A stretch of DNA of 64,000 nucleotides from Rhodobacteraceae bacterium bin131 (GCA_002239085.1 MPNP01000006.1:1-64000), one strand, 5' to 3'; shown: positions 9,059-20,930, numbered from the stretch's first letter. Notes: a model not told the origin generated them from the letters alone. Made by a program: numbers and translations.

Positions 9059-10297
9059 TTAAACTTCTAACAACAGTCGCCGCGGATCTTCAATGGCTTC
9101 CTTTACTCGGACTAAAAAGGTGACCGCTCCTTTACCATCAACAATCCGGTGATCGTATGATAGGGCAAGGTACATCATCGGACGAATCACGACTTGTCCA
9201 TTCATAGCAATTGGTCGTTCTTGGATTTTATGCATACCCAAAATGCCTGATTGGGGTGGGTTTAATATCGGTGAAGACATTAAGGAGCCGTAAATCCCTC
9301 CATTCGAAATTGAAAATGTCCCTCCCTGCATATCGCTTAAAGCTAACCGTCCATCACGAGCCTTAGCCCCCAAACTTGAAATGGTCTGCTCAATTTCGGC
9401 AAAGCTCAATTCGTTGGCATTTCGGATAACAGGAACAACAAGACCAGAAGGAGTTCCAACCGCAATTCCCATATTCACATATCGCCGAAATACTAATTCG
9501 GTACCATCAATTTCACCATTGACCTCTGGGACCTCAAGGAGTGCATTACAACAGGCTTTAACAAAAAACGACATAAAGCCGAGCTTAATGCCAAATTTCT
9601 GTGAAAAGACATCCTTGTATTCATTTCGGATTTCCATGACATTGGTCATGTCCACTTCATTGTAGGTTGTCAGCATTGCCGCCGTATTCTGCGCTGACTT
9701 CAGGCGCTTCGCTATCGTCTGGCGAAGTCTTGACATTGGTACTCTCTCCTCCAACTCAAGGGACGGTGAAAATCCGTCATCAGGAGGAGAGGTTCTCCTT
9801 TCATCAAGCGTATTTGGGTGCACATCAGCTAAAAACTTTGTAACGTCTGGTTTCATGACTCGCCCATCTTTACCAGTCCCATCAACCGCTGCGGATTTAA
9901 TACCTTTACTGGTCATAAGTTTCTTGGCAGCAGGAGAATCTTCAATATCCTGATTAGGGGATGATTTTGCCAGAATCTCTTTACTATCAGATGCTTTTTT
10001 CTTTGCTTCTGATGGAGGATGTTGATCTTTTTTTGCCTTTTGGGCAGGTTGCTTTAATTCACCCTCAGCAATGACGGCAAGTAAAGCGTTAACTTCAACA
10101 TCTGTACCCTCAGGGGCTAATATTTCTTTCACTACTCCTGCCGATTGTGCCCGAACTTCAATGGCAACTTTATCGGTGTCTAGGTCGCATAGAATTTCAT
10201 CAACTATGACACTATCTCCGACTTGTTTATACCACTGTGCAACAGTGGCTTCATTGACGCTTTCTCCAAGGGCTGGAACCCGAATTTCATCTGTCAT
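9059..10297 (-). CDS. sucB: 2-oxoglutarate dehydrogenase E2, dihydrolipoyllysine succinyltransferase
   Basis: This core E2 subunit passes the succinyl group from E1-bound thiamine via lipoamide to CoA. It has one lipoyl domain (about 1-76) with the lipoylated Lys43 in DTDKV, then a Lys/Ala-rich flexible linker, a peripheral subunit-binding domain (about 118-155, [14 protein letters not shown]) and the catalytic domain ending with SYDHRIVDG, which holds the active His and Asp. Its 412 aa match the family. It starts 9 nt after the sucA stop, so the E1, E2 and E3 genes are co-transcribed in that order. Confidence 0.96.
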   Translation of the reverse strand: MTDEIRVPALGESVNEATVAQWYKQVGDSVIVDEILCDLDTDKVAIEVRAQSAGVVKEILAPEGTDVEVNALLAVIAEGELKQPAQKAKKDQHPPSEAKKKASDSKEILAKSSPNQDIEDSPAAKKLMTSKGIKSAAVDGTGKDGRVMKPDVTKFLADVHPNTLDERRTSPPDDGFSPSLELEERVPMSRLRQTIAKRLKSAQNTAAMLTTYNEVDMTNVMEIRNEYKDVFSQKFGIKLGFMSFFVKACCNALLEVPEVNGEIDGTELVFRRYVNMGIAVGTPSGLVVPVIRNANELSFAEIEQTISSLGAKARDGRLALSDMQGGTFSISNGGIYGSLMSSPILNPPQSGILGMHKIQERPIAMNGQVVIRPMMYLALSYDHRIVDGKGAVTFLVRVKEAIEDPRRLLLEV

Positions 10298-10306
10298 CTA
10301 ATCCAC

Positions 10307-13258
10307 CTATTTGAGTGCCTGATTGATCAATTGTTCTTGTTCTTTTTTATGCTGTGATAATAAACCTGTTGCGGGCGATGCCGAAGCGGTACGCCCAACA
10401 TATTTAGGCCGTTTAATCTTGGCTTTGATTTTATTGAGGACCCATTCAAGATTGGGTTCAATAAAAGTCCAAGCACCTTGGTTCTTTGGCTCTTCCTGAC
10501 ACCAGACCATATCGGCTTGTTTAAATCGTCCCAATTCCGAAATGAGGCTAAATGCCGGAAAGGGATAAAATTGTTCAATTCTAAGAAGATAAATATCATT
10601 AATTCCCCTCTTATCCCGTTCGGCTAAAAGGTCAAAGTATACTTTACCAGAACACATTACCACCCGCTTGATTTTGTTGTCAGGTACTAATTCAGTATCA
10701 GAATTTCCTTTCTGAGCATCATCCCACAAAACCCGATGAAAAGTCGTTCGCTCAGTAAAGTCTTCAAGTTTTGATACGGCGAACTTATGGCGTAGTAAAG
10801 ATTTTGGTGTGAGCAAAATTAATGGTTTGCGAAATTCACGATGCATCTGGCGTCTGAGAATGTGAAAGTAATTTGAGGGAGTCGTACAATTCGCAACAAT
10901 CCAGTTATCTTCTGCGGACAATTGTAATAGTCTCTCAATCCGAGCAGAAGAATGCTCTGGACCTTGCCCTTCAAACCCATGTGGTAGAAGTAAAGTTAGA
11001 CCAGACATTCGAAGCCATTTTTTTTCTCCAGATGCTATGAACTGATCAAATATAATTTGAGCACCATTTGCAAAGTCTCCGAATTGAGCTTCCCATAGCA
11101 CGAGAGCGTTGGGTTCAGCGAGCGAGAAGCCATACTCAAAGCCAAGAACAGCAAACTCTGAGAGCATGGAGTCAATGACTTCAAATTGTTTCTGGTCTTG
11201 ACTCAGATTGTTTAGAGGGTAAAATTTTTCTTCAGTATCCTGATCAATGAGGGCGAGATGGCGCTGGCTAAAAGTACCACGCGTGCTATCTTGACCAGAG
11301 AGACGAACGGGGAATCCTTCAAGCAACAAACTTCCAAATGCCAAGGCTTCACCTAAAGCCCAATCGCATCCCTGACCTGTATCAAATACTTTTTTACGTG
11401 TATTGAGAAAACGCTTTAACGTCGGGTGAAGATTGAAATCCCCAGGATAGGTGCATAAGGTAGCACCAATTTTTTTTACCATCTCCTGACTAATTCCAGT
11501 CGAACCTCTAGCATCATCGTCATGTTGGGAACCAAGATGTGACCATCGGCCATCTAACCAGTCAACATCGTTAGGGCGATAATTTTTTGAGGCTTCCAAT
11601 TCTTCTTCAAGTTTATTTCGAAAACTCGTTTTTCGTTGCTCAATTTCTTTCATTGGAACTAGATTTTCAGTGACGAGTTTCTTAGAATAAATTTCAAGAG
11701 TCGTTTCATGTTTACGGATGGTTCGATACATTCGTGGTTGCGTAAACATGGGATCGTCTCCTTCATTGTGACCAAAGCGACGATAACAGAACATATCAAT
11801 GATGACATCTTTGTGAAATTTTTGCCGGAACTCAGTTGCTACTTTTGCTGCATGAACTACTGCCTCAGGGTCATCGCCATTGACATGGAATATCGGTGCC
11901 TCAATCATAAAACCAATATCGGTTGGATAAGGCGAAGACCTTGAGTATAATGGAGCCGTTGTAAATCCGATTTGGTTGTTGATAACAAAGTGAATTGACC
12001 CTCCAGTTTGATGACCGACGAGTCCTGACAATCCAAAGCATTCGGCAACGACTCCTTGACCAGCAAAGGCTGCATCACCATGAAGAAGAATTGGCAATAC
12101 TTTAGTTCGGTCTTGGTCGTCATATTGATTTTGTTTGGCCCGAACTTTTCCTAATACGACCGGATTAACGGCTTCAAGGTGTGACGGATTAGCGGTGAGA
12201 GATAGATGGACCTTATTCCCGTCAAAATCTCGATCAGAGGAAGCGCCGAGGTGGTATTTGACATCACCAGAACCTTCGATTTCCTCTGGTTTATAGCTCC
12301 CCCCATGAAACTCATGCATTATGGCTCGATAGGGTTTGCCCATTACATTCGCCAAGACATTGAGACGGCCTCGATGAGGCATCCCGATAACGATTTCCTG
12401 GACTCCTAATGCACCACCGCGTTTAATGATTTGTTCAAGGGCAGGAATAAGGGATTCCCCACCATCAATACCAAATCGCTTGGTGCCTGTATATTTGATT
12501 TGAAAGAACTTTTCTATCCCCTCAGCCTCAATCAGCTTATTAAGTATGGCTCGACGACCTTGAGCAGTAAATTGAATTTCCTTGCCGTAGCCCTCAATGC
12601 GTTCTTTGAGCCATCCCGATTGTTCAGGATCAGCTATATGCATATACTGTAGAGCGAATGTGCCGCAGTAAGTCCGCCGCAACAATGCAACAATCTGGCG
12701 CATTGTCGCTGTTTCGATCCCTAAAACATTGTCAATAAATATTGGGCGATCAAGATCCATTTCGGAAAAGCCAAAGCTGCGAGGTTCAAGCTCGGAATGA
12801 CCAATGTGATGGTGCAATCCTAGGGGATCGAGATTGGCTATGCGATGACCTCTAATGCGATAGGCTCTGATCACCATAAGGGCTCTGATTGAGTCAAGAA
12901 CTCTTTGATGGATTTCACTTTCCGATATACCCAATCCTATTTGGGAAGCGCGGGCTCTTATAGTCGTCTCTACGTTGTGCCCAAATTCATGCACCTCTCT
13001 GTCCCACTGACCATCAAGCGCAGAAAGGATTTCAGTTCTTTTATCCCGCGGCCAATTGGGTCGTACCCAAGAGGGACCATTTGTTCCATTAGTTTTTTCT
13101 TCTGTTGAACCCAATGTGCCAAAAAACTCGTGCCAAGACGCATCAACATTTTGGCTATTATTAAGGTATTGATCGCGTAACTTCTCAATGTATTCCGCAT
13201 TGCCTCCTGATAAAAAGCTCGTTGCATGGTAATCAGAATTCCGAGGTGTATCAGACAT
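10307..13258 (-). CDS. sucA: 2-oxoglutarate dehydrogenase E1 component
   Basis: This thiamine-diphosphate-dependent decarboxylase of the TCA cycle has 983 aa, close to the usual 930-990. The N terminus has the E2-interacting motif (FLSGGNAEYIEKL). The ThDP-binding region is recognisable from HGDAAFAGQGVVAE, and downstream GMPHRGRLN and GLTLLLPHGFEGQGPEHSSAR match SucA. It is the first gene of sucA-sucB-lpd and is separated from sucD by an unusually long 729-bp gap, so it probably has its own promoter. Confidence 0.97.
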   Translation of the reverse strand: MSDTPRNSDYHATSFLSGGNAEYIEKLRDQYLNNSQNVDASWHEFFGTLGSTEEKTNGTNGPSWVRPNWPRDKRTEILSALDGQWDREVHEFGHNVETTIRARASQIGLGISESEIHQRVLDSIRALMVIRAYRIRGHRIANLDPLGLHHHIGHSELEPRSFGFSEMDLDRPIFIDNVLGIETATMRQIVALLRRTYCGTFALQYMHIADPEQSGWLKERIEGYGKEIQFTAQGRRAILNKLIEAEGIEKFFQIKYTGTKRFGIDGGESLIPALEQIIKRGGALGVQEIVIGMPHRGRLNVLANVMGKPYRAIMHEFHGGSYKPEEIEGSGDVKYHLGASSDRDFDGNKVHLSLTANPSHLEAVNPVVLGKVRAKQNQYDDQDRTKVLPILLHGDAAFAGQGVVAECFGLSGLVGHQTGGSIHFVINNQIGFTTAPLYSRSSPYPTDIGFMIEAPIFHVNGDDPEAVVHAAKVATEFRQKFHKDVIIDMFCYRRFGHNEGDDPMFTQPRMYRTIRKHETTLEIYSKKLVTENLVPMKEIEQRKTSFRNKLEEELEASKNYRPNDVDWLDGRWSHLGSQHDDDARGSTGISQEMVKKIGATLCTYPGDFNLHPTLKRFLNTRKKVFDTGQGCDWALGEALAFGSLLLEGFPVRLSGQDSTRGTFSQRHLALIDQDTEEKFYPLNNLSQDQKQFEVIDSMLSEFAVLGFEYGFSLAEPNALVLWEAQFGDFANGAQIIFDQFIASGEKKWLRMSGLTLLLPHGFEGQGPEHSSARIERLLQLSAEDNWIVANCTTPSNYFHILRRQMHREFRKPLILLTPKSLLRHKFAVSKLEDFTERTTFHRVLWDDAQKGNSDTELVPDNKIKRVVMCSGKVYFDLLAERDKRGINDIYLLRIEQFYPFPAFSLISELGRFKQADMVWCQEEPKNQGAWTFIEPNLEWVLNKIKAKIKRPKYVGRTASASPATGLLSQHKKEQEQLINQALK

Positions 13259-13300
13259 TTGCCAATTTAGACTCCGTTTAGTTATCGTTAATTGTGGTCA

Positions 13301-13306
13301 TTATAT
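13301..13306 (-). promoter_or_regulatory. Candidate -10 element of a sucA promoter
   Basis: The minus strand reads TATAAT about 43 bp upstream of the sucA ATG. No good -35 lies at 17 bp (ATAGAA). In AT-rich DNA this hexamer can arise by chance. Confidence 0.3.
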
Positions 13307-13987
13307 AAACAGTTTTAATTTTTTTCTATTTATTTACCCTGTAGCATAATTCAATTTCAGACAAGTGAATCGGCTATCAGGAATAAAATTAGGATCTAGA
13401 TGGAGTGAATATTGATTGTTCCCTCTTTAGAATTCCTAAATAATCTTTACCGACAATATATAAGTCTTTTCAACCTTCCTAGCCCTTCAAATAGAACCGA
13501 CGAACGCTGACAAAGACCGAACGGACATTGGACAGTAAACCGGCCAGCAAAAAAAATCGGTGCAAGGTAAATTTAGACACGATAATGATTATGCAATATT
13601 AAGAGTTAATCAATTGATAATGATATCGAAAATGTACGAATGAGGGTAATTGCTCAAAAAGTTATTATAGGTTGTTTTCAAAAATATATCCTGTTAGCAA
13701 TTCACTTCTATAGGGAGGTTTAATGTTTAGGGAAAAAAGTGCTATTGATTTTGAATTTCGACAACCAATAAAGCCATAAAATAATAATCAGAGGCTGAGA
13801 TTCTCTGTCAGTTCAATCAACTTCACGAACAGGGAGTCGTGCTGATAATATCAGTCAATCCTCTACACAAGCATAGCAGATTTGTTGTTTAAGTCCAATC
13901 CGACCGAACAAACTACAAATTCAACAGTCAAACGAATGATTTTATTTATTTGTAAATCGGTAGTTTGTAACGAGAAAGTTGTTTCAA
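13307..13987. other. Long sucD-sucA intergenic region
   Basis: About 680 bp separate sucD from the putative sucA promoter, although the two are usually closely linked. No ORF above the track threshold is present. The only structures I see are a plus-strand 18-codon ORF with a strong Shine-Dalgarno (listed separately), a small hairpin CAGAG/CTCTG (13789-13807) just after it, and CTGAT/ATCAG near 13840. No known RNA family was recognised. A GCTGAGA string in the hairpin loop recalls the TPP riboswitch, but the other conserved blocks are missing. Confidence 0.45.
13723..13779 (+). CDS. Possible 18-codon small ORF in the sucD-sucA gap
   Basis: An ATG preceded by AGGGAGG at about 5 nt opens an 18-residue reading frame (MFREKSAIDFEFRQPIKP) on the strand opposite to the suc genes. 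The ribosome-binding site is among the best in the intergenic DNA here, which is the only support. I see no convincing promoter and no recognised homologue. It could equally be chance. Confidence 0.22.
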   Translation: MFREKSAIDFEFRQPIKP

Positions 13988-14878
13988 TTAGGATGCTTGA
14001 TTTATCGCTTCTAAGACTGCTTCTCCAAGTGATGCCGGGCTTTCGGCAATGACAATCCCAGCACTGAGCATTGCTTCAATTTTCTCTTCGGCACCACCTT
14101 TTCCTCCAGAAACCACTGCGCCGGCGTGACCCATTCGTCTTCCAGGTGGAGCTGTTAGACCAGCAATAAATCCCGCGATTGGTTTTGAGCGTCCTTGTAA
14201 TGCCTCGTCTTTAATAAACTGCGACGCTTCTTCCTCAGTGGTTCCGCCAATTTCACCGATCATGATTATAGAATGGGTATCTTGATCAGCCATAAGAAGT
14301 TCAAGAATATCAATGTGTTCAGTCCCTTTTATTGGATCCCCACCGATTCCCACACATGTTGATTGACCCAGTCCAATGTCTGACGTTTGCTTTACGGCTT
14401 CGTAAGTCAGAGTTCCTGACCGTGATACCACCCCCACGGTTCCTTTACGGTGAATGTGTCCTGGCATTATGCCGATTTTACACGCACCTGGAGTAATTAC
14501 ACCTGGAGAATTCGGTCCAATTAAGCGGGTTTTTGAATTTTCCAAAGCTTTTTTGACAGTCACCATATCAAGGACCGGAATTCCTTCGGTTATACACACC
14601 ACTAATTCAATCTCAGCATCAATTGCCTCAAGAATCGCATCAGCGGCAAAAGGCGGTGGAACATAAACTGCGGAAGCATTCGCTCCTGTAGCTTTCCGAG
14701 CTTCATGAGCCGTATCAAATACCGGCAATCCTAAATGCTCTTGCCCCCCTTTTGCGGGAGTGACTCCCCCCACCATATTGGTTCCATACTCAATTGCTTG
14801 CTCAGAATGGAACGTGCCTTGTGACCCTGTGAAACCTTGACAGATAACTTTCGTATTTTTATCAACAAGGATTGCCAT
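13988..14878 (-). CDS. sucD: Succinyl-CoA synthetase alpha subunit (ADP-forming)
   Basis: This is the CoA-binding subunit of succinyl-CoA ligase, carrying out substrate-level phosphorylation in the TCA cycle. It has a Rossmann-type CoA-binding start ([20 protein letters not shown]), the ligase signature GGTTEEEA, and the phosphohistidine region [18 protein letters not shown], with the active His near residue 250. Its 296 aa are typical. It follows sucC by 51 nt and is the last gene of the mdh-sucC-sucD group. Confidence 0.97.
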   Translation of the reverse strand: MAILVDKNTKVICQGFTGSQGTFHSEQAIEYGTNMVGGVTPAKGGQEHLGLPVFDTAHEARKATGANASAVYVPPPFAADAILEAIDAEIELVVCITEGIPVLDMVTVKKALENSKTRLIGPNSPGVITPGACKIGIMPGHIHRKGTVGVVSRSGTLTYEAVKQTSDIGLGQSTCVGIGGDPIKGTEHIDILELLMADQDTHSIIMIGEIGGTTEEEASQFIKDEALQGRSKPIAGFIAGLTAPPGRRMGHAGAVVSGGKGGAEEKIEAMLSAGIVIAESPASLGEAVLEAINQAS

Positions 14879-14929
14879 AATTATATTCCTTAAACTTTAT
14901 CTTCCTTGAATAATTCAGATTTTTCATGA

Positions 14930-16120
14930 TTAACGAATTGTCGCGACGATCTTGGTCGCCGCATCACCTAAGTTATCGGCGACAATGACATTCAAACCAC
15001 TTTCGGAGATTATCTTTTTTCCTTTCTCTACGTTAGTCCCTTCAAGCCGTACCACAAGTGGGACTTCAAGCTTTACTTCCTTGGCAGCATCAACAATTCC
15101 GTTCGCAATAATATCGCATCGCATAATACCTCCGAAGATATTGACTAAAATACCTTTTACATTGGTATCCGAGGTGATAATTTTAAATGCCTCAACAACC
15201 TTTTCTCGGGTTGCACCACCGCCGATATCTAAAAAGTTGGCAGGTTCAAATCCACGTAATTTAATGATGTCCATCGTTGCCATTGCCAAACCCGCACCAT
15301 TAACCATGCAACCGATTTCGCCATCAAGGGCAATATAACTCAAGTCGTGTTTGGAAGCCTCCAACTCTTTGGGATTCTCTTCTGATTCATCTCGGAGCGC
15401 TAAAATGGATGGGTTGCGATAAAGAGCGTTTGAGTCAAATGCCATTTTGCAATCAAGACATTTTAGATGCCCACTCCTCGTGACAATCAAAGGGTTTACC
15501 TCCAACAGTTCGGCATCTTTCTCAACAAATAATTTGTAGAGATTTTTGATTAAACTCATACACTCCTTTATTGACTTTCCCTCTAGTTTGAGTGCCGTTG
15601 CCGCACGGCGGCCATGAAATGGTTGAATTCCCATAGCTGGGTCAATAGCAAAGGTCTTGATTTTATCAGGTTGGGTCGCTGCGACTTGTTCGATATCCAT
15701 ACCGCCTTCAGTTGAACATACAAATGAAACCCTTGACTTGGAACGGTCAATGAGAAGGGCAAGGTAAAGTTCGCGTTCAATCTCTGCTCCCTCTTCAATG
15801 TAAATGCGATTTACTAGTTTACCTTCAGCACCTGTCTGGTGAGTGATCAGAGTACGGCCCAACATTCGGCGAGACTCAATGGCGGCTGACTCAGCAGTCC
15901 GGGTAATTCTAACTCCTCCATCTGAACCGGCATCGGCTTCTTTAAAAAACCCTTTTCCACGCCCCCCTGCATGAATTTGTGCTTTCACAACCCAAACCGG
16001 ACCATCCAACTCCGCGGCAGCTGTTTTGGCGTCTTCAGCTCGGAGAACAGCCCGTCCTTCAGCAACTGGAACCCCATATAGCCTAAGCAATTCCTTTGCT
16101 TGATATTCATGAATGTTCAT
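14930..16120 (-). CDS. sucC: Succinyl-CoA synthetase beta subunit (ADP-forming)
   Basis: This is the ATP-grasp nucleotide-binding subunit that partners SucD. The N terminus [22 protein letters not shown] is the family hallmark, followed by [11 protein letters not shown] in the ATP-grasp domain. The C-terminal CoA-ligase domain contains NFLDIGGGA and [10 protein letters not shown], which is the power-helix region near the phosphohistidine. Its 396 aa match E. coli SucC closely. It lies 100 nt downstream of mdh in the usual alphaproteobacterial order. Confidence 0.97.
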   Translation of the reverse strand: MNIHEYQAKELLRLYGVPVAEGRAVLRAEDAKTAAAELDGPVWVVKAQIHAGGRGKGFFKEADAGSDGGVRITRTAESAAIESRRMLGRTLITHQTGAEGKLVNRIYIEEGAEIERELYLALLIDRSKSRVSFVCSTEGGMDIEQVAATQPDKIKTFAIDPAMGIQPFHGRRAATALKLEGKSIKECMSLIKNLYKLFVEKDAELLEVNPLIVTRSGHLKCLDCKMAFDSNALYRNPSILALRDESEENPKELEASKHDLSYIALDGEIGCMVNGAGLAMATMDIIKLRGFEPANFLDIGGGATREKVVEAFKIITSDTNVKGILVNIFGGIMRCDIIANGIVDAAKEVKLEVPLVVRLEGTNVEKGKKIISESGLNVIVADNLGDAATKIVATIR

Positions 16121-16220
16121 AGAAATTGATCCCCTAATTTTGTGTTTTTGTCATGTGAACTCGCACTACACTTTTCCATTGTGGATTTTCAACGCAATTG
16201 ATTTTATAACAACTATTCTT

Positions 16221-17688
<1,468 letters not shown>

Positions 17689-18654
17689 TCACTCCCCAAG
17701 TTTCTTTAGTAGGGCTTCAGCCTGACGTATTGATGCATAATCAATGAGCTTACCATCTAAAGTCGCCGCACCCTTTCCTTCAGACTCCGCTTTTCCCATG
17801 GCAGAGATAATTTGTTTTGCTTTTGAAATCTCTTCAGGGGAAGGATTCATCGTTTCGTTAGCCAGCACAATTTGACTAGGATGAATGGCCCATTTACCCT
17901 CACAACCAAGTGAAGAAGCACGTAAAGCGGCCGCTTTAAACCCATCCGCATCCGAAAAATCGCCAAAAGGACCATCAATAGGTCTCAACCCATTCGCACG
18001 AGCCACTACAACCATTTTTGAAAGTGCATAATGCCACATATCACCCCAATGAACTTGTCTAAGATTGCTCTCAGTTGAATCTGTTAAAATAGAGTAGTTT
18101 GAATTCGCACCACCAATGTTAGTCGTGCGCGCACCAATTGAAGCCGCATAGTCAGCCACACCAAAATGAAGACTCTCGTTGCGCTTGGAACCACCGGCAA
18201 TTTCAGCAAGATTTTGCATCCCTAGAGCAGTTTCAATAATCAATTCAAAGCCAATAGTTTTTGTAAAGCCTTTGGCCATTTGAATTTGACTCACTAACAT
18301 GTCCAATGCATAAACGTCTGAAGCCGTACCAACTTTGGGTATCATAATTAAATCAACAAATTGGCCAGCCTGTTCGACCACTTCAATCACATCTTGATAC
18401 ATCCACTGTGTATCTAAACCATTAATCCTAACCGAAATTGTTTTAGCACTCCAGTCAAGGTCATTAAGCGCTTCAATAATATTTTTCCTAGCTCGGGGTT
18501 TCTCCTCTGGAGCAACAGCATCTTCCAAGTCAAGAAAAATCACATCAGCTTGTGAGTTAAGAGCTTTTTCAAAAAATTTGGGTTGGCTTCCTGGTACTGC
18601 TAGTTCGCTTCGATTCAATCTTGAAATCGGCTTTACCGGTTGAATAAAACTCAT
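17689..18654 (-). CDS. mcl1: L-malyl-CoA/beta-methylmalyl-CoA lyase (Mcl1-like)
   Basis: This HpcH/HpaI (citrate lyase beta-like) enzyme cleaves malyl-CoA to acetyl-CoA and glyoxylate, and beta-methylmalyl-CoA to propionyl-CoA and glyoxylate, in the ethylmalonyl-CoA pathway. It matches Rhodobacter Mcl1 throughout: LNRSELAVPGS, DVIFLDLEDAVAPEEK, IDGPFGDFSDADGF and GKWAIHPSQI. The ORF track starts 29 codons earlier, but the Met at 18654 matches the Mcl1 N terminus and has AGGGAG at 9 nt. A related protein, Mcl2, acts as malyl-CoA thioesterase, but overall similarity favours the lyase. It is divergent from the hydratase gene of the same pathway. Confidence 0.9.
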   Translation of the reverse strand: MSFIQPVKPISRLNRSELAVPGSQPKFFEKALNSQADVIFLDLEDAVAPEEKPRARKNIIEALNDLDWSAKTISVRINGLDTQWMYQDVIEVVEQAGQFVDLIMIPKVGTASDVYALDMLVSQIQMAKGFTKTIGFELIIETALGMQNLAEIAGGSKRNESLHFGVADYAASIGARTTNIGGANSNYSILTDSTESNLRQVHWGDMWHYALSKMVVVARANGLRPIDGPFGDFSDADGFKAAALRASSLGCEGKWAIHPSQIVLANETMNPSPEEISKAKQIISAMGKAESEGKGAATLDGKLIDYASIRQAEALLKKLGE

Positions 18655-18788
18655 TGACGGGGACTCCCTAATAGCTGATAATTTATCTTCTTCGCTGACA
18701 AGGTCATTATGCCTTAATCTCTTAAGAAATATATCTTTCAATTTACACCACTTTCAATTGTTAATTTCCATTGGTTAGAACAAAAGTT

Positions 18789-19823
18789 ATGAAAAGTACA
18801 AAACTAAAATCGGGGAATTACCTTGAAGATTTTTTAATCGGACAAGTTATTCACCACCCCACACCGCGAACAATAACGGCTGGAGAACGAGCACTATACA
18901 CTTCCCTTTACCCGTCACGTCATGCTCTATACTCGTCTGATGAATTTGCTCGAAATTGCGGATTAAAAGAATCGCCCATTCAAGACTTGATCGTCTTTCA
19001 TGTCATTTTTGGCAAAACCGTTCCTGAAATATCCCTCAATGCTGTTGCAAATCTTGGCTATGCACAGGGTCGATTTTATCAACCTGTTTATTGTGGAGAT
19101 ACTATCAATGCTATCTCCGAAGTCATCGGATTGAAAGAAAACTCAAATCGAAAAACCGGCATTGTTTGGGTTAAAACGAGTGGATATAACCAGAACGGGA
19201 AACTCATATTAGAATATATTCGTTGGGTTATGGTTCGTAAAAAGCATCCTGATTCTTTAATTTCTGAAAATCTGATCCCAAAGATTACCCCCAGTGTTGA
19301 TCCCAAATCACTCCATTTAGCAGGTGATTGGAACTTTTCTAATTATGATTTTGACCAAGCTGGAGAACCCTACCGATTACACGATTACAAACCAGGAGAA
19401 ATCATTGACCACATTGATGGCATTACGATTGAAGAAACTGAACACATCCTCGCCACTCGCCTTTGGCAAAATACGGCTCGAGTTCACTTTGATAATACTG
19501 TCCGTGGCGATAGCAAAAGGCTGATTTATGGTGGGCATTTAATCTCCATGGCAAAAGCGTTAAGTTTTAATGGGCTTGCCAACGCCCAATCAATAGTTGG
19601 CATAAATAACGGTTCACATACCAACCCATGCTTTGCCGGTGATACCATCCGCGCGTGGTCAGAGGTTGAATATATCTACGACTTTCAAAAGAATGGGATA
19701 GGGGCAATTAAATTAAGAACTTTCATTACCAAAGGTGAAATTGAAAAAGCCTTTGATGACAATCAAAAATATGATAGAAATCTCTTGCTTGATTTTAGCT
19801 ACTGGGCATTAATCCCGACCTAA
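18789..19823 (+). CDS. mch: Mesaconyl-CoA (2-methylfumaryl-CoA) hydratase, MaoC family
   Basis: This tandem hot-dog hydratase converts mesaconyl-CoA to beta-methylmalyl-CoA, the step before the lyase encoded divergently next door. It is very close to Rhodobacter Mch, with shared stretches such as GERALYTSLYPSRHALYSSDEF, FHVIFGKTVPEISLNAVANLGYA, LATRLWQNTARVHFD and LIYGGHLISMAKALSFNGLANAQ. The track begins at a TTG (18771); the ATG at 18789 aligns better with family N termini, giving 344 aa. Both halves contain MaoC-like folds, with catalytic residues in the second. Confidence 0.9.
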   Translation: MKSTKLKSGNYLEDFLIGQVIHHPTPRTITAGERALYTSLYPSRHALYSSDEFARNCGLKESPIQDLIVFHVIFGKTVPEISLNAVANLGYAQGRFYQPVYCGDTINAISEVIGLKENSNRKTGIVWVKTSGYNQNGKLILEYIRWVMVRKKHPDSLISENLIPKITPSVDPKSLHLAGDWNFSNYDFDQAGEPYRLHDYKPGEIIDHIDGITIEETEHILATRLWQNTARVHFDNTVRGDSKRLIYGGHLISMAKALSFNGLANAQSIVGINNGSHTNPCFAGDTIRAWSEVEYIYDFQKNGIGAIKLRTFITKGEIEKAFDDNQKYDRNLLLDFSYWALIPT

Positions 19824-19852
19824 CTGGCTTATGCTTGAACAAGGGACAGCTA

Positions 19853-19879
19853 TTGACAGACACTATCCATTGGTGTCAA
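19853..19879 (+). terminator. Weak inverted repeat after mch
   Basis: TTGACA and TGTCAA form a 6-bp inverted repeat with a 15-nt loop, 30 bp past the mch stop. The stem is GC-poor and no T-run follows. The remaining bases to hisG (20036) hold a second TTGACA at 19942 without a convincing -10. Confidence 0.2.
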
Positions 19880-20036
19880 CAGATTATTTAATCCTTTGTG
19901 TTGAGTATAGAATCACCTATATACCTAACCAATTGTAAGCATTGACAGTGAGTTGGATAACTTAATTCTCTACTGAAAAGCACATGAAATCCTGATACAG
20001 TGACTTATTTCCAAGTCAAAAATCATTAGAGCCAAA

Positions 20037-20930
20037 ATGAACAACGAATTACGCCTAATCCTTGCCATTCAAAAAAACGGTCGACTTGCAGATGATTCGC
20101 GTGTGCTACTTGAACGGTGCGGAATTGACTTACTCAAAAGTAAGGATCAACTTGTCTGTAAAGCCCAGAATTTCCCCCTTGATGTTTATTTCGTGCGGGT
20201 CAACGATATCCCTACTTTTGTTGCTGCCAAAGTCTGCCACATTGGTATTCTCGGTCAAAATGTCCTTCTTGATAAGCAAATCAACTCATCAAACTCGCAA
20301 TTAGATTCAATCGAAGCCATTATGAAGCTTGGTTTTGGAAGGTGTCGCCTGAGTATAGCCGTGCCAAATTCACATGACTACCAGGGGCTTTCAGACCTCC
20401 AGGGTAAGAGAATTGCTTCCTCTTATCGTGGAATACTGTCTCAATATCTAGGCAAACGCGGTGTTTCGGCTGAAATTGTTTCAATGCAAGGGGCGGTTGA
20501 AATTGCTCCACGAATGGGAATGGCCGAGGCAATTTGTGATTTGGTTTCAACGGGTTCTACTTTAGCAGTCAATGGGCTTAAGGAAGTTGAAATTGTTCTC
20601 GAAAGTCAGTCTATCTTAATCCGAAATGATACTCTCAATTCAGTTCAGGAAGAACTACTTGACCGATTAATGCTGCGTTTGAACGGCTTGCAAGCTGCTA
20701 AAACTCGGAAATATATCATGCTGCATTGCCCCATAAATAAACTTGAAGCAATTAAAGCAATTTTACCTGGTTCTGAGTCACCAACAATTTTAGCTCTACA
20801 GGGACTTGAAAATCTAGTCGCTGTTCATGCCGTTTGTGACGAAGGCGTTTTTTGGAATACCATGGAGGACTTAAAAGCCAATGGAGCAAGCTCAATTACA
20901 GTTCTTCCCATTGAAAAAATGCTTGACTGA
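20037..20930 (+). CDS. hisG: ATP phosphoribosyltransferase, long form
   Basis: This is the first enzyme of histidine synthesis, joining ATP and PRPP. The N-terminal domain starts LRLILAIQKNGRLADDSRVLL, and the PRPP-binding region lies around residues 150-175 (DLVSTGSTLAVNGL). The C-terminal ferredoxin-like domain (about 215-297), which binds histidine for feedback inhibition, is present. This makes it the long form (297 aa), which does not need HisZ; no hisZ is in the operon. The first gene of the cluster, it is followed after 99 nt by hisN. Confidence 0.94.
   Translation: MNNELRLILAIQKNGRLADDSRVLLERCGIDLLKSKDQLVCKAQNFPLDVYFVRVNDIPTFVAAKVCHIGILGQNVLLDKQINSSNSQLDSIEAIMKLGFGRCRLSIAVPNSHDYQGLSDLQGKRIASSYRGILSQYLGKRGVSAEIVSMQGAVEIAPRMGMAEAICDLVSTGSTLAVNGLKEVEIVLESQSILIRNDTLNSVQEELLDRLMLRLNGLQAAKTRKYIMLHCPINKLEAIKAILPGSESPTILALQGLENLVAVHAVCDEGVFWNTMEDLKANGASSITVLPIEKMLD

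Noticed and set aside
11905-12123. Minus-strand and plus-strand short ORFs inside sucA
   Set aside because: They are alternate-frame shadows of the uninterrupted 983-aa SucA frame.
13789-13807. GCTGAGA string suggesting a TPP riboswitch
   Set aside because: The other conserved THI-box blocks (GGGGUGC and GAACCUGAUCUGG-like) are missing, and no thiamine gene is downstream.
13950-13963. 14-mer TTGTAAATCGGTAG also found at 30901-30914
   Set aside because: A few exact 14-mer repeats are expected by chance in 64 kb of AT-rich DNA, and the flanks do not match.
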